Source: Afipia sp. (lineage in GTDB: Bacteria > Pseudomonadota > Alphaproteobacteria > Rhizobiales > Xanthobacteraceae). From it: 64,000 nt of DNA. Below the pieces are notes generated by a model that saw nothing but the letters and a program-made list of their open reading frames with translations, did no database searches and had not been told where the DNA came from. The translations under genes were made by a program, and so were the position numbers. Positions 8,973-18,296 of the stretch are shown piece by piece (position 1 is the stretch's first letter; each line of letters begins with the position of its first letter). The DNA lies in NCBI GenBank assembly GCA_024508675.1, contig JANINQ010000001.1, positions 310,001 through 374,000 on the forward strand, in the 5' to 3' direction.

Positions 8973-10181
8973 ATGCCCATCGAACATGATCCGACGCTGG
9001 TTGCCCTGTCACTGCTCGTGGCGATTCAGGCAAGCTACGTCGGTTTGAATCTGGCGCTTCGCGTTTCGCAGGCGTTTGCGCTGAATCGCCGCCTGCTCAT
9101 TGCCGGCGCCGCGCTGTCATTTGCGGTTGGCATCTGGGCGATGCATTTCGTCGGCATGCTGGCGGCACGGTTGCCCGTGACCGTTGACTATGTCGTGCTG
9201 CCGACGCTGCTGTCGTTTCTGGTCTGTGTGCTGGTGGTCGGCATTGCCGTTTATCTGGCCACCTTGCGTTCGCAGCGGCTGCTGTTCATCGCCGCGACGG
9301 TAATGGGCGTCGGGATCGCGTCGATGCATTACATCGGGATGCTGGCGCTCCATGCCAGCGCCCACATGATCCATAACCCGGTCTATGTGCTGGCGAGTGT
9401 GCTGATCGCTGTTGTCGCGTCGGGACTGGCGCTGTGGCTGGCCTTCGCATCCGAAACGAGACCGCCCCTGCTGGTCTGCGCCGCGGTTCTCGGCTGCGCG
9501 ATCTCGGGCATGCACTACACCGCGATGGCGGGACTGACGCTGCATCCGATTGTCGGCGCGCCGCCGACGGGCACGCCTGCGATCTCGGGCGATCTGCTTG
9601 CGGTGATCGTCAGCGTGGTCGCTTTCATGGTTTCGGGTGTCTTCATGTTGGCGCTGGTTCCAGATCAGCGCGAGGCCGCAGCGGACCCTGTGATCCTGCC
9701 CGAGTCCGGCGAATCCGTTTCGGCGCCGGCTCCGGTCACATCGGAAAAGGCAGTCCCGGCTTCGGTGGCCACGGCGAAAGCGGCGGTGCCGGATAATCCC
9801 GCACAGACTGTGCCCGAGGCGCGGGCCTATGAGCCGACCCTGCCGGTCGAGAAATATCGCGGCAACAAGACGATCGACATCACCGACATCTTCTCCGTCC
9901 ATGCCAACGCTCATTATACCTATGTGTTCAATGGCCGGGAGGACATCTTCTGTCCGCTGTCCATCGGCGAGATCATCGAACGGTTGCCGCCGGACATTTT
10001 CTCTCGTGTGCACCGCAGCTACATCGTCAATATCCAGCGCGTGACCCGTTTGAAGCGGGCCGGCGATAATGGTGTCGCCGATCTCGACTCGCCGGTGCGC
10101 CGCTCGGTGCCGGTGAGTCGCAGCCGGCTCCCGCAATTGCGAGAGCAACTGACCGTCTATCTTCAAAGCAAGGACAACTGA
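8973..10181 (+). CDS. coxC: CoxC-like MHYT/LytTR membrane regulator
   Basis: A 402-residue protein. The N-terminal membrane part has three MHYT repeats (WAMHF at residues 55-59, SMHYIGM at 117-123, GMHYTAM at 179-185), thought in this family to bind copper and sense diatomic gases. An Ala/Pro/Val-rich linker covers about 225-285. The LytTR DNA-binding domain is C-terminal (about 290-395; DIFSVHANAHYTYVFNG, then HRSYIVN). This architecture is that of CoxC and CoxH in O. carboxidovorans. Position directly upstream of coxM favours CoxC. It is probably a membrane-bound transcription regulator of the cox genes; CO sensing is inference. Confidence 0.85.
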   Translation: MPIEHDPTLVALSLLVAIQASYVGLNLALRVSQAFALNRRLLIAGAALSFAVGIWAMHFVGMLAARLPVTVDYVVLPTLLSFLVCVLVVGIAVYLATLRSQRLLFIAATVMGVGIASMHYIGMLALHASAHMIHNPVYVLASVLIAVVASGLALWLAFASETRPPLLVCAAVLGCAISGMHYTAMAGLTLHPIVGAPPTGTPAISGDLLAVIVSVVAFMVSGVFMLALVPDQREAAADPVILPESGESVSAPAPVTSEKAVPASVATAKAAVPDNPAQTVPEARAYEPTLPVEKYRGNKTIDITDIFSVHANAHYTYVFNGREDIFCPLSIGEIIERLPPDIFSRVHRSYIVNIQRVTRLKRAGDNGVADLDSPVRRSVPVSRSRLPQLREQLTVYLQSKDN

Positions 10182-10351
10182 GACAGAAGTGCTGACGCAG
10201 TTCGTGCAGCGGTGCCGCTTTTGGTGCTGAAAAGCGATGACTGGTGCGCGCGTTCTTGAATGTTTCTAAAGCGATTGGCCTCCTTGGCGTTGCGCTGATG
10301 TGAACTGGACCCGTCAGAGGTCCGGGGCGCAGGTAACCTGGGGAGGTCGCC

Positions 10352-11218
10352 GTGATACCTGGTTCATTCGATTATCATCGTCCGAAATCCGTGTCGGACG
10401 CCGTCGCGCTTCTGGTGAAGCTCGGTGAAGACGCCCGGCCGCTGGCCGGCGGCCACAGCCTGATCCCGATGATGAAAACCCGGCTGGCCACGCCGGAGCA
10501 TCTGGTCGACCTGAGGGACATCGGAGACCTCAAGGGCATCCGGGAGGAAGGTGGTGACGTCGTCATCGGCGCGATGACCACACAGCACACGCTGATTGCA
10601 TCCGATCTCTTGGCTGCGAAGCTGCCGATCATCCGCGAGACCTCGCTGCTGATCGCCGATCCGCAAATCCGTTACTTGGGCACCATCGGCGGCAACGCCG
10701 CCAACGGCGATCCGGGCAACGACATGCCGGCGCTGATGCAGTGTCTCGGCGCGGCTTACGAGCTCACCGGCCCGAAGGGCGTGCGCAAGGTTGCCGCGCG
10801 GGATTACTATCAGGGTGCCTATTTCACCGCGATCGAACCCGGCGAAATACTCACTGCGATCCGCATTCCCGGGCCGCCCGCCGGCCATGGTTACGCCTAC
10901 GAGAAGCTGAAGCGGAAGATCGGTGACTACGCCACCGCGGCCGCCGCCGTCGTGCTGACCATGAGCGGCGGAAAATGCACGGCGGCCTCGATCGGCCTCA
11001 CCAATGTCGCGGATACGCCGCTCTGGGCGGAAGAAGCCGGCAAGGCGCTGGTCGGTACCGCGCTTGACAAGGCGGCGCTCGACAAGGCCGTCGCCGCAGC
11101 CGAGGCGATCACCAGTCCCGCCTCGGACGGACGCGGCCCTTCGGAATACCGCACCAAGATGGCGGGCGTGATGCTTCGCCGCGCGGTCGAACGGGCAAAA
11201 GCCCGCGCCAAAAATTAG
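10352..11218 (+). CDS. coxM: CO dehydrogenase medium (FAD) subunit
   Basis: The 288-residue flavoprotein subunit of the Mo-Cu CO dehydrogenase. It starts at a GTG with GGGAGG about 6 bases upstream and begins MIPGSFDYHRPKS, as in O. carboxidovorans CoxM. FAD-binding motifs are AGGHS at residues 32-36 and TIGGN further on. The protein passes electrons from the CoxS iron-sulfur clusters via FAD to the respiratory chain. It is the first gene of coxMSLDEFG, 170 bases after coxC. Confidence 0.96.
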   Translation: MIPGSFDYHRPKSVSDAVALLVKLGEDARPLAGGHSLIPMMKTRLATPEHLVDLRDIGDLKGIREEGGDVVIGAMTTQHTLIASDLLAAKLPIIRETSLLIADPQIRYLGTIGGNAANGDPGNDMPALMQCLGAAYELTGPKGVRKVAARDYYQGAYFTAIEPGEILTAIRIPGPPAGHGYAYEKLKRKIGDYATAAAAVVLTMSGGKCTAASIGLTNVADTPLWAEEAGKALVGTALDKAALDKAVAAAEAITSPASDGRGPSEYRTKMAGVMLRRAVERAKARAKN

Positions 11219-11239
11219 AACATCAGGGAGAGCCCCAAC

Positions 11240-11740
11240 ATGGCGAAAGCCCATATCGAGCTGACGATCAACGGACAGCCGGTGGAGGCGCTGGTCGAAC
11301 CGCGCACGCTGCTGATCCACTTCATCCGTGAACAGCAAAATCTCACCGGTGCGCATATCGGCTGCGACACCAGTCATTGCGGCGCCTGCACCGTCGATCT
11401 CGACGGCATGTCGGTGAAGAGCTGCACCATGTTCGCCGTTCAGGCCAACGGCGCATCCATCACCACGGTGGAAGGCATGGCGGCGCCGGACGGCACGCTC
11501 AGCGCGCTGCAGGAAGGGTTCCGTATGATGCACGGCCTGCAGTGTGGTTACTGCACGCCGGGCATGATCATGCGCTCGCATCGCCTGCTGCAGGAAAATC
11601 CGAATCCGACTGAAGACGAAATCCGCTTCGGCATCGGCGGCAATCTCTGCCGTTGCACCGGCTATCAGAACATCGTCAAGGCGATTCAATACGCGGCCGC
11701 CAAGATCAATGGCGTGCCTTTCCAGGAGGCCGCAGAATGA
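11240..11740 (+). CDS. coxS: CO dehydrogenase small (2Fe-2S) subunit
   Basis: A 166-residue protein with two [2Fe-2S] domains. The plant-type cluster is held by Cys42, Cys47, Cys50 ([10 protein letters not shown]) and Cys62. The second cluster uses CGYC and CRC ([11 protein letters not shown] and GNLCRCTGY). It relays electrons from the Mo-Cu site to the CoxM FAD. The sequence is close to O. carboxidovorans CoxS as recalled. It overlaps coxL by 4 bases, indicating translational coupling. Confidence 0.97.
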   Translation: MAKAHIELTINGQPVEALVEPRTLLIHFIREQQNLTGAHIGCDTSHCGACTVDLDGMSVKSCTMFAVQANGASITTVEGMAAPDGTLSALQEGFRMMHGLQCGYCTPGMIMRSHRLLQENPNPTEDEIRFGIGGNLCRCTGYQNIVKAIQYAAAKINGVPFQEAAE

Positions 11741-14166
11741 ACATCCAGACCCCCGTTGAACCGACCAGCGCCGAGCGTGCCGAGAAACTGCAGGGCATGG
11801 GCTGCAAGCGCAAGCGCGTCGAAGACATCCGCTTCACGCAGGGCAAGGGCAATTACGTCGATGACCTGAAACTGCCGGGCATGCTGTTCGGCGACTTCGT
11901 GCGCTCATCCCATGCCCATGCACGCATCAAGAGCATCGACACTTCGAAGGCCAAGGCGCTGCCGGGTGTGCTCGCGGTATTGACCGCCGCCGACCTCAAG
12001 CCGCTGAACCTGCACTACATGCCGACGCTTGCCGGCGATGTGCAAGCGGTGCTGGCCGACGAGAAGGTGCTGTTCCAGAATCAGGAAATCGCCTTCGTGG
12101 TGGCGAGGGATCGCTACATCGCTGCCGATGCGATCGAACTGGTTGAAGTCGAATACGAACCGCTGCCGGTTCTGGTTGATCCGTTCAAGGCGATGGACCC
12201 CGATGCGCCGCTGCTGCGCGAAGACATCAAGGACAAGATGACCGGCGCGCATGGCGCGCGCAAGCATCACAACCACATCTTCTTCTGGGACATCGGCGAC
12301 AAGGACGGCACCGACGCAGTGTTTGCCAAGGCTGATGTCGTGTCCAAGGATATGTTCACCTATCAACGCGTGCACCCGTCGCCGCTGGAGACCTGCCAGT
12401 GCGTCGCCTCGATGGACAAGATCAAGGGCGAACTGACGCTGTGGGGCACCTTCCAGGCGCCGCATGTGATCCGCACCGTGGTGTCGCTGATCTCGGGACT
12501 TCCGGAGCACAAGATCCACGTCATCGCGCCAGACATTGGCGGCGGCTTCGGCAACAAGGTCGGAGCGTATTCTGGCTATGTTTGCGCGGTGGTCGCGTCC
12601 ATCGTGCTCGGCGTGCCGGTGAAGTGGGTCGAGGACCGGATGGAGAATCTCTCCACCACGTCATTCGCGCGCGACTATCACATGACCACGGAGCTTGCGG
12701 CCACCAAGGACGGCAAGATTCTCGGCATGCGTTGTCATGTGCTGGCCGATCACGGTGCGTTCGATGCCTGCGCCGATCCTTCGAAGTGGCCCGCGGGCTT
12801 CATGAATATCTGCACCGGATCCTATGACATGCCGGTGGCGTATCTGTCGGTGGACGGCGTCTATACCAACAAGGCATCCGGCGGCGTCGCCTATCGCTGC
12901 TCGTTCCGGGTGACGGAAGCGGTCTATGCCATCGAGCGCGCCATCGAGACGCTGGCGCAGCGGCTCGGGATGGACTCCGCCGATCTGCGCATCAAGAACT
13001 TCATCCAGCCGGAGCAATTCCCCTACAAGGCGGCGCTCGGTTGGGAATACGACAGCGGCAACTATCCGCTCGCCATGAAGAAGGCGATGGACACCATCGG
13101 CTATCGCCAGCTTCGCGCCGAGCAAAAACAGAAGCAGGAAGCCTTCAGGCGTGGCGAGACCCGCGAGATCATGGGCATCGGCGTCTCGTTCTTCACCGAG
13201 ATTGTCGGCGCTGGGCCATCGAAGAACTGCGACATCCTTGGTGTTGCGATGTTCGACTCGGCGGAAATCCGCATTCATCCGACCGGATCGATCATCGCGC
13301 GCATGGGCACCAAGAGCCAGGGGCAGGGTCATGAAACGACCTATGCCCAGATCATCGCGACCGAACTCGGCATTCCCGCCGACGACATCATGATCGAGGA
13401 AGGCAATACCGACACCGCGCCTTACGGTCTCGGCACTTACGGGTCGCGTTCGACGCCGACGGCTGGTGCTGCGACCGCCGTTGCTGCGCGAAAAATCAAG
13501 GCCAAGGCGCAGATGATTGCGGCGCACATGCTCGAAGTTCACGAAGGCGATCTGGAATGGGACGTGGATCGTTTCCGGGTGAAAGGTCTTCCGGAAAAGT
13601 TCAAGACCATGAAGGAGATCGCCTGGGCGTCCTACAACAGCCCGCCGCCAAATCTGGAGCCGGGTCTTGAGGCGGTGAACTATTACGATCCACCGAACCT
13701 GACCTATCCGTTCGGTGCGTATTTCTGTGTGATGGACATCGATGTCGATACCGGCGTCGCCAAGACCCGGCGTTTCTACGCGCTGGATGATTGCGGCACA
13801 CGCATCAACCCGATGATCATCGAAGGACAGGTCCACGGCGGCCTCACCGAAGCCTTCGCCGTCGCGATGGGTCAGGAGATCCACTACGACGAGCAAGGCA
13901 ATGTGCTCGGCGCATCGTTCATGGACTTCTTCCTGCCGACAGCGGTTGAGACGCCAAAGTGGGAGACGGACTACACCGTCACGCCGTCGCCGCATCATCC
14001 GATCGGCGCCAAGGGTGTCGGCGAAAGCCCACATGTTGGCGGCGTGCCGTGCTTCTCGAATGCCGTGAACGACGCCTATGCGTTCCTGAACGCCGGTCAC
14101 ATCCAGATGCCGCACGATGCCTGGCGGCTGTGGAAGGTCGGCGAGCGGCTCGGCCTGCACGTCTAA
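11737..14166 (+). CDS. coxL: CO dehydrogenase large (Mo-Cu) subunit, form I
   Basis: Begins [18 protein letters not shown] at the ATG overlapping the coxS stop and gives 809 residues, the length of O. carboxidovorans CoxL. A longer in-frame ORF from 11653 only translates coxS sequence. Active-site residues fall at the reference positions: Gln240 (TFQAPH), Cys388 in VAYRCSFR, which binds copper, and Glu763 in GVGESPH. The AYRCSFR loop defines form I, the genuine CO oxidiser, as opposed to form II (AYRGAGR). The subunit carries the Mo-S-Cu centre with molybdopterin cytosine dinucleotide and oxidises CO to CO2 at the inner face of the membrane. Confidence 0.98.
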   Translation: MNIQTPVEPTSAERAEKLQGMGCKRKRVEDIRFTQGKGNYVDDLKLPGMLFGDFVRSSHAHARIKSIDTSKAKALPGVLAVLTAADLKPLNLHYMPTLAGDVQAVLADEKVLFQNQEIAFVVARDRYIAADAIELVEVEYEPLPVLVDPFKAMDPDAPLLREDIKDKMTGAHGARKHHNHIFFWDIGDKDGTDAVFAKADVVSKDMFTYQRVHPSPLETCQCVASMDKIKGELTLWGTFQAPHVIRTVVSLISGLPEHKIHVIAPDIGGGFGNKVGAYSGYVCAVVASIVLGVPVKWVEDRMENLSTTSFARDYHMTTELAATKDGKILGMRCHVLADHGAFDACADPSKWPAGFMNICTGSYDMPVAYLSVDGVYTNKASGGVAYRCSFRVTEAVYAIERAIETLAQRLGMDSADLRIKNFIQPEQFPYKAALGWEYDSGNYPLAMKKAMDTIGYRQLRAEQKQKQEAFRRGETREIMGIGVSFFTEIVGAGPSKNCDILGVAMFDSAEIRIHPTGSIIARMGTKSQGQGHETTYAQIIATELGIPADDIMIEEGNTDTAPYGLGTYGSRSTPTAGAATAVAARKIKAKAQMIAAHMLEVHEGDLEWDVDRFRVKGLPEKFKTMKEIAWASYNSPPPNLEPGLEAVNYYDPPNLTYPFGAYFCVMDIDVDTGVAKTRRFYALDDCGTRINPMIIEGQVHGGLTEAFAVAMGQEIHYDEQGNVLGASFMDFFLPTAVETPKWETDYTVTPSPHHPIGAKGVGESPHVGGVPCFSNAVNDAYAFLNAGHIQMPHDAWRLWKVGERLGLHV

Positions 14167-14173
14167 CAGGTGC

Positions 14174-14197
14174 TGCCGCCCGCGAAGGCGGGCGGCA
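14174..14197 (+). promoter_or_regulatory. Strong hairpin in the coxL-coxD gap
   Basis: A perfect 10-base stem TGCCGCCCGC/GCGGGCGGCA around a GAAG loop, in the 43-base gap between the coxL stop and the coxD start. No U-run follows, so it is not a standard terminator. It could stabilise the coxMSL mRNA 3' end or attenuate read-through into coxDEFG. Confidence 0.55.
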
Positions 14198-14209
14198 CGG
14201 AAATCGCCC

Positions 14210-15097
14210 ATGCGTCATCATGCTGAACGAGACAGGATCGCCGAACGGCTGGCCCACGCGGGCTATATTCCCGATCGCGATCTTGCGACCGCCGTCTGGC
14301 TGATGGAAAGCCTGTCGCGTCCGCTGCTGCTGGAAGGCGAGGCGGGGGTCGGCAAGACCGAAGTTGCGCTGACGCTGGCGCGGGCGAATGACACCCGGCT
14401 GATCCGTCTGCAATGCTATGAAGGACTTGATCAGAACGCCGCGCTCTATGAGTGGAACTATCAGCGGCAACTGCTGGCGATCAAGGCGCGGGAAAGTCAT
14501 GCCGATGCCGCGGATGTCATCGAAGATCACATTTTCTCTGAAAAATTTTTGCTCGAACGGCCTCTGTTGGCGGCGATCCGTCAGCCCAAATCGCCTGTCC
14601 TGCTGATCGACGAGATCGACCGCGCCGACGAGGAGTTCGAGGCCTTCCTGCTCGAACTGCTTTCGGTCTATCAGGTGTCGATCCCCGAGCTTGGCACCAT
14701 CCGTGCAACGACAATTCCACAAGTGGTCCTGACGTCGAACGGCACGCGCGAACTGTCCGATGCTCTGCGCCGCCGTTGCCTCTATCACTATGTCGATTTT
14801 CCGGACGTGGAGCGCGAGGCACGCATCATCACCGCGCGGATGCCGACTATCGATGTGGCGCTGGCATTGCAGATCGCCCGGATGGTCGAGGCCATTCGCA
14901 AGGAAGACCTGCGCAAAAGTCCCGGTGTCGCGGAGACGCTCGATTGGGCTGCGGCGCTGGCCGGGCTCGGCATCGACGATCTGCGCGCGGAGCCCGAAGC
15001 GGTGTTCGAGACCATGATGTGCCTGATCAAGACAGCCGAGGACAAGTCGCGCGTGACGCGCGAAGTGTCCGACCGGCTGCTGGGCAAGGTGGCCTGA
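14210..15097 (+). CDS. coxD: AAA+ ATPase CoxD, CODH copper/sulfur maturation factor
   Basis: The ATG at 14210 gives 295 residues, matching O. carboxidovorans CoxD. An upstream in-frame ATG (14117) lies inside coxL and is rejected. MoxR-like ATPase with Walker A GEAGVGKT at residues 43-50, Walker B LLIDE at about 131-135 and a sensor-like TSNGTREL. In O. carboxidovorans CoxD is needed to build the Mo-S-Cu cluster by inserting sulfur and then copper. It precedes coxE, the usual ATPase/VWA partnership of MoxR systems. Confidence 0.95.
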   Translation: MRHHAERDRIAERLAHAGYIPDRDLATAVWLMESLSRPLLLEGEAGVGKTEVALTLARANDTRLIRLQCYEGLDQNAALYEWNYQRQLLAIKARESHADAADVIEDHIFSEKFLLERPLLAAIRQPKSPVLLIDEIDRADEEFEAFLLELLSVYQVSIPELGTIRATTIPQVVLTSNGTRELSDALRRRCLYHYVDFPDVEREARIITARMPTIDVALALQIARMVEAIRKEDLRKSPGVAETLDWAAALAGLGIDDLRAEPEAVFETMMCLIKTAEDKSRVTREVSDRLLGKVA

Positions 15098-15098
15098 T

Positions 15099-16304
15099 AT
15101 GACAAGCGCCGTAGCCATTCACGAGGCAATCGCTGCACCAGCCGGCGCGGGCGCACGCCGCAAGCTTGGCGATTTTGTCCGCGTTCTGCGCGACAATGGA
15201 TTCGTTGCCGGACTGGCCGAGACCAGCGATGCGCTCACGGTGCTGAACAGCCCGGCATCGCTGACGCCGTCGCGCCTGCGACCGGCGCTGCGCGCATTGT
15301 TCTGCAGCAACAAGGCCGACTGGGAGAAATTCGACGAGATTTTCGACGCGTTCTGGCTCGGTCGCGGCATGAAATCCGCCACGCGCATTTCCGGCGTGCT
15401 GCAGAAGAACCCGCCGGGCATGGACAGCTCAAAGAGTGGCGATCGTCCCGGCAATCCCGATGGCGCGCCGGATCATGTGCAGCGGCGTCGCGGTGCCGAC
15501 AGTGAGAACGACGACAATGCGCCCGGCCTGCGCGAAGGCGCGTCGCGCTCAGAGGCGCTGGCCAAGACCGATTTCCGTCATCTCGCCAATTCGGCCGATC
15601 TCGCCGAGGCGCACGCGGTTGCGGCACGGCTCGCAAGGGCTATGCGCGTGCGGCTGACCCGCCGCGAGCAGGCGCGCCGTGCGGGCCGCCGCATCGATCT
15701 GCGCCGCACGATTCACAAGAGCATCGCCCATGGCGGCACGCCGATGGAACTGGTGTGGCGGCAGCGCAAGCACAAACCGCTGCGTCTGGTCGTGTTGCTC
15801 GATGCTTCCGGCTCCATGAGCATGTATTCCGCCGTGTTCCTGCGCTTCATGCACGGCATTCTCGACAATTTCTGCGAAGCCGAAGCCTTCGTGTTCCATA
15901 CGCGCCTCGTTCACATCTCGCCCGCGTTACGCGAACGCGACGCCACGCGTGCGGTGGAGCGTATGTCGCTGCTGGCGCAGGGTGTTGGCGGCGGCACGCG
16001 GATCGGCGAGTCGCTTGCGACCTTCAACCGCTGGCACGCGCGGCGCGCGATTCATTCGCGGACCTGCGTGATGATTGTGTCCGATGGCTATGACACCGGT
16101 CCGGCGGACCAACTGGGCCGTGAAATGGCCGCGCTGCACCGGCGTTGCCGCCGCATCGCCTGGCTCAATCCGATGATCGGCTGGCGCGACTATGCACCGG
16201 AGGCAGCAGGCATGAAAGCGGCGCTGCCCCATGTCGATCTGTTCGCGCCGGCGCACAACCTTGAAAGCCTGCAGGCCCTCGAACCTTATCTGGCGAGGAT
16301 TTGA
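15099..16304 (+). CDS. coxE: VWA-domain protein CoxE
   Basis: A 401-residue protein whose C-terminal half is a von Willebrand A domain with a complete MIDAS start, DASGSMS at residues 235-241, plus TRIG and SDGYDTG. The N-terminal half contains a VWA_CoxE-type region rich in Arg. It begins one base after the coxD stop. In the reference organism CoxE works with CoxD and CoxF in copper insertion into the Mo site, probably at the membrane. Confidence 0.93.
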   Translation: MTSAVAIHEAIAAPAGAGARRKLGDFVRVLRDNGFVAGLAETSDALTVLNSPASLTPSRLRPALRALFCSNKADWEKFDEIFDAFWLGRGMKSATRISGVLQKNPPGMDSSKSGDRPGNPDGAPDHVQRRRGADSENDDNAPGLREGASRSEALAKTDFRHLANSADLAEAHAVAARLARAMRVRLTRREQARRAGRRIDLRRTIHKSIAHGGTPMELVWRQRKHKPLRLVVLLDASGSMSMYSAVFLRFMHGILDNFCEAEAFVFHTRLVHISPALRERDATRAVERMSLLAQGVGGGTRIGESLATFNRWHARRAIHSRTCVMIVSDGYDTGPADQLGREMAALHRRCRRIAWLNPMIGWRDYAPEAAGMKAALPHVDLFAPAHNLESLQALEPYLARI

Positions 16305-16307
16305 ACC

Positions 16308-17153
16308 ATGACACTCGCTCCCGATGTCCTTGATCTTGTGAATAACATGAAGGCTCGCGGCGAGCCGTTCGCGCTGGCGACGGTGGTGCGCACGGTGTCG
16401 CTGACCGCAGCCAAGGCCGGCGCGAAGGCGGTCATCCTCAGTGACGGTACCATGACCGCAGGCTGGATCGGCGGCGGCTGCGCGCGGGCCAATGTGCTAA
16501 AGGCCGCGCGACAATCGTTGTCCGATGGCCAGCCTCGCCTCATCAGCGTGCAACCAAAGGATGTGCTGGAAGAACATGGCTTGAAAGCAGGCGAGGCGCA
16601 TGAAGGCGTGCTCTATGCCAACAATATGTGCCCGAGCCACGGCACCATGGATATTTTTGTCGAGCCGATCCTGCCGCGCCCGCAGCTTTACATTTGCGGT
16701 GCATCGCCGGTGGCGGTGGCGATTGCAGCGATCGCGCCGCGCATGGGATTTTTCGTCTCGGTCTGCGCGCCTGCCTCGGATCATGCGCTGTTCGGTGAAG
16801 CAGACCGGCTGATTGAGGGTTACGAAGTTCCGGCTGACGGCGGCCCCGGCCGCTATGTGATCGTTTCCACGCAGGGACGCGGCGACACCGCGGCGCTGAA
16901 GTCGGCGCTGGCCACACCGTCTGCCTATGTGGCTTTCGTCGGCTCGCGCAAGAAAGCTTCCGTGCTGAAGGACGAACTGGCCGCGGCGGGCGTTCCGACA
17001 TCTGAACTGGAAGCGTTGCGCGCACCGGCCGGACTCGATCTTGGCGCCATTACGCCTGAGGAAATAGCACTCTCGATTGTCGCGGAGATGGTCGAGGTGC
17101 GTCGCCGTGGCCAGCGGCGGCCGGACGATCAGAAAGAAGAAGGACGCACCTGA
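16308..17153 (+). CDS. coxF: XdhC/CoxI-family protein CoxF
   Basis: A 281-residue member of the XdhC/CoxI family. The N-terminal XdhC domain contains GWIGGGCARANVLKAAR. The C-terminal Rossmann-like domain starts at YICGASPVAVAIA. XdhC relatives bind and protect molybdenum cofactor for delivery to xanthine dehydrogenase-family enzymes, and CoxF is required for functional CODH. It starts 3 bases after coxE and overlaps coxG by one base (TGATG). Confidence 0.92.
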   Translation: MTLAPDVLDLVNNMKARGEPFALATVVRTVSLTAAKAGAKAVILSDGTMTAGWIGGGCARANVLKAARQSLSDGQPRLISVQPKDVLEEHGLKAGEAHEGVLYANNMCPSHGTMDIFVEPILPRPQLYICGASPVAVAIAAIAPRMGFFVSVCAPASDHALFGEADRLIEGYEVPADGGPGRYVIVSTQGRGDTAALKSALATPSAYVAFVGSRKKASVLKDELAAAGVPTSELEALRAPAGLDLGAITPEEIALSIVAEMVEVRRRGQRRPDDQKEEGRT

Positions 17154-17773
17154 TGGATATGAATGGTTCACAGCGCATCGAAGCTTCGCGCGAAAAGGTC
17201 TATGCGGCACTCAACGACGTTGAGGTGCTCCGGCAGTGTATTCCGGGCTGCGAGTCTATCGAGAAAACATCCGACAATGAGATGAACGCCAAGGTCACGT
17301 TGCGGGTCGGGCCGGTAAAGGCGTCGTTCACGGGAAAGGTGCTTCTCTCCGACCTCGACCCGCCGAACGGCTACACCATCACTGGTGAGGGCGCGGGCGG
17401 CATGGCGGGGTTCGCCAAGGGCAGCGCTGCGGTGAAGCTGGAAGCCGACGGCGATGCCACGATCCTGCATTACACGGTAAAGGCGGATGTCGGCGGGAAG
17501 CTGGCGCAGCTTGGCGGCCGTTTGATCGACGCCACGGCGACAAAGCTTGCGGGAGAGTTCTTCGAGAAATTCGGCAGCATTGTCGGTGGACCAGCGGTGG
17601 CGGCGTCCGAAGCGGAGCCTGCGGCGAAAAAGGGCTGGCTTGGCAAGATTGCGGCCTCTCTTGGCGTGATCGCTCTGGGCCTTGTGATCGGTGCGCACTG
17701 GTGCTGCATCGGCGGTCATGTTCATGCACAGAACGATCCGCTGATGATGCAAATCTGCTCGTCCCGCATTTAG
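17153..17773 (+). CDS. coxG: CoxG, SRPBCC-fold membrane anchor protein
   Basis: A 206-residue protein with a CoxG/START-like SRPBCC domain over about residues 1-150 (NGSQRIEASREKVYAALNDV, then CIPGCESIE). A single membrane helix lies near residues 161-180, followed by a short Cys-containing tail. In O. carboxidovorans CoxG helps attach CODH to the cytoplasmic membrane; related CoxG proteins bind quinone-type lipids. It is the last cox gene here. Confidence 0.92.
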   Translation: MDMNGSQRIEASREKVYAALNDVEVLRQCIPGCESIEKTSDNEMNAKVTLRVGPVKASFTGKVLLSDLDPPNGYTITGEGAGGMAGFAKGSAAVKLEADGDATILHYTVKADVGGKLAQLGGRLIDATATKLAGEFFEKFGSIVGGPAVAASEAEPAAKKGWLGKIAASLGVIALGLVIGAHWCCIGGHVHAQNDPLMMQICSSRI

Positions 17774-17841
17774 GGAAGACTAAAGCTTTCGCGGCTGACG
17801 GGCATGTTTTCCGTCAGCATCAGGCGCTGCTATCGCAAGGG

Positions 17842-18087
17842 CTACGACCGGCGAAACTGGAACGGGGCAGCCGGTCGTTTCGTATCCTCGTATTCCCGCA
17901 GGGCTTTGCGCAACTGCCTCGCGTCGATCAGCGCTTTCTGGACATTCTTGTCGGGCGTGCCTTCCTCGAAGAACAGGACGCGTTCGCACAGGGGACACTG
18001 CCTGGAATATCCATTCTGAACCCTCCGCGCCTTGTCGCGAAAGCTTCCCTTGCACTTGGTGCATCTGATCAGAAATGAATCGTCCAA
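17842..18087 (-). CDS. Small zinc-ribbon protein, unknown function
   Basis: I chose a TTG start at 18085-18087, because GGGAGGA lies just upstream with good spacing and the protein then begins MDDSFLIRC (81 residues). The ATG-initiated reading from 18198 adds 37 residues of poor quality. Cys9-x2-Cys12 and Cys31-x2-Cys34 form a zinc ribbon. The rest is basic and alpha-helical. Similar short proteins occur in Bradyrhizobium, as far as I recall. Convergent with coxG. Confidence 0.7.
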   Translation of the reverse strand: MDDSFLIRCTKCKGSFRDKARRVQNGYSRQCPLCERVLFFEEGTPDKNVQKALIDARQLRKALREYEDTKRPAAPFQFRRS

Positions 18088-18296
18088 AGCGAAATCCTCC
18101 CAATCGGGAGAGTTTCGCAAGCAGACATTAACGGAGGTTTTCGATTTATGCGGTTGTTGGCGTCTCTGGCCCGCTAGCCCGATAATCCGCAGCGGCATTT
18201 TCCATCCATACGGATTGCGCCTTCAGGACTTCAAGGAAAGCATTCCCGGACGCGCGGAGCGGGCAGCGGACTGAACCAAACCCGCTCCAATGAGCC

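Noticed and set aside
8418..8987. Minus-strand reading frame of 189 codons over the tRNA
   Set aside because: It crosses a functional tRNA-Arg gene and shows no family resemblance.
10182..10351. LytTR binding boxes before coxM
   Set aside because: Only one loose half-site (GCAGTTCGT) and no second repeat at 12-13 base spacing, so not claimed.
11653..11736. Longer CoxL start inside coxS
   Set aside because: It would translate coxS in another frame; ATG 11737 gives the 809-residue family length and the expected N-terminus.
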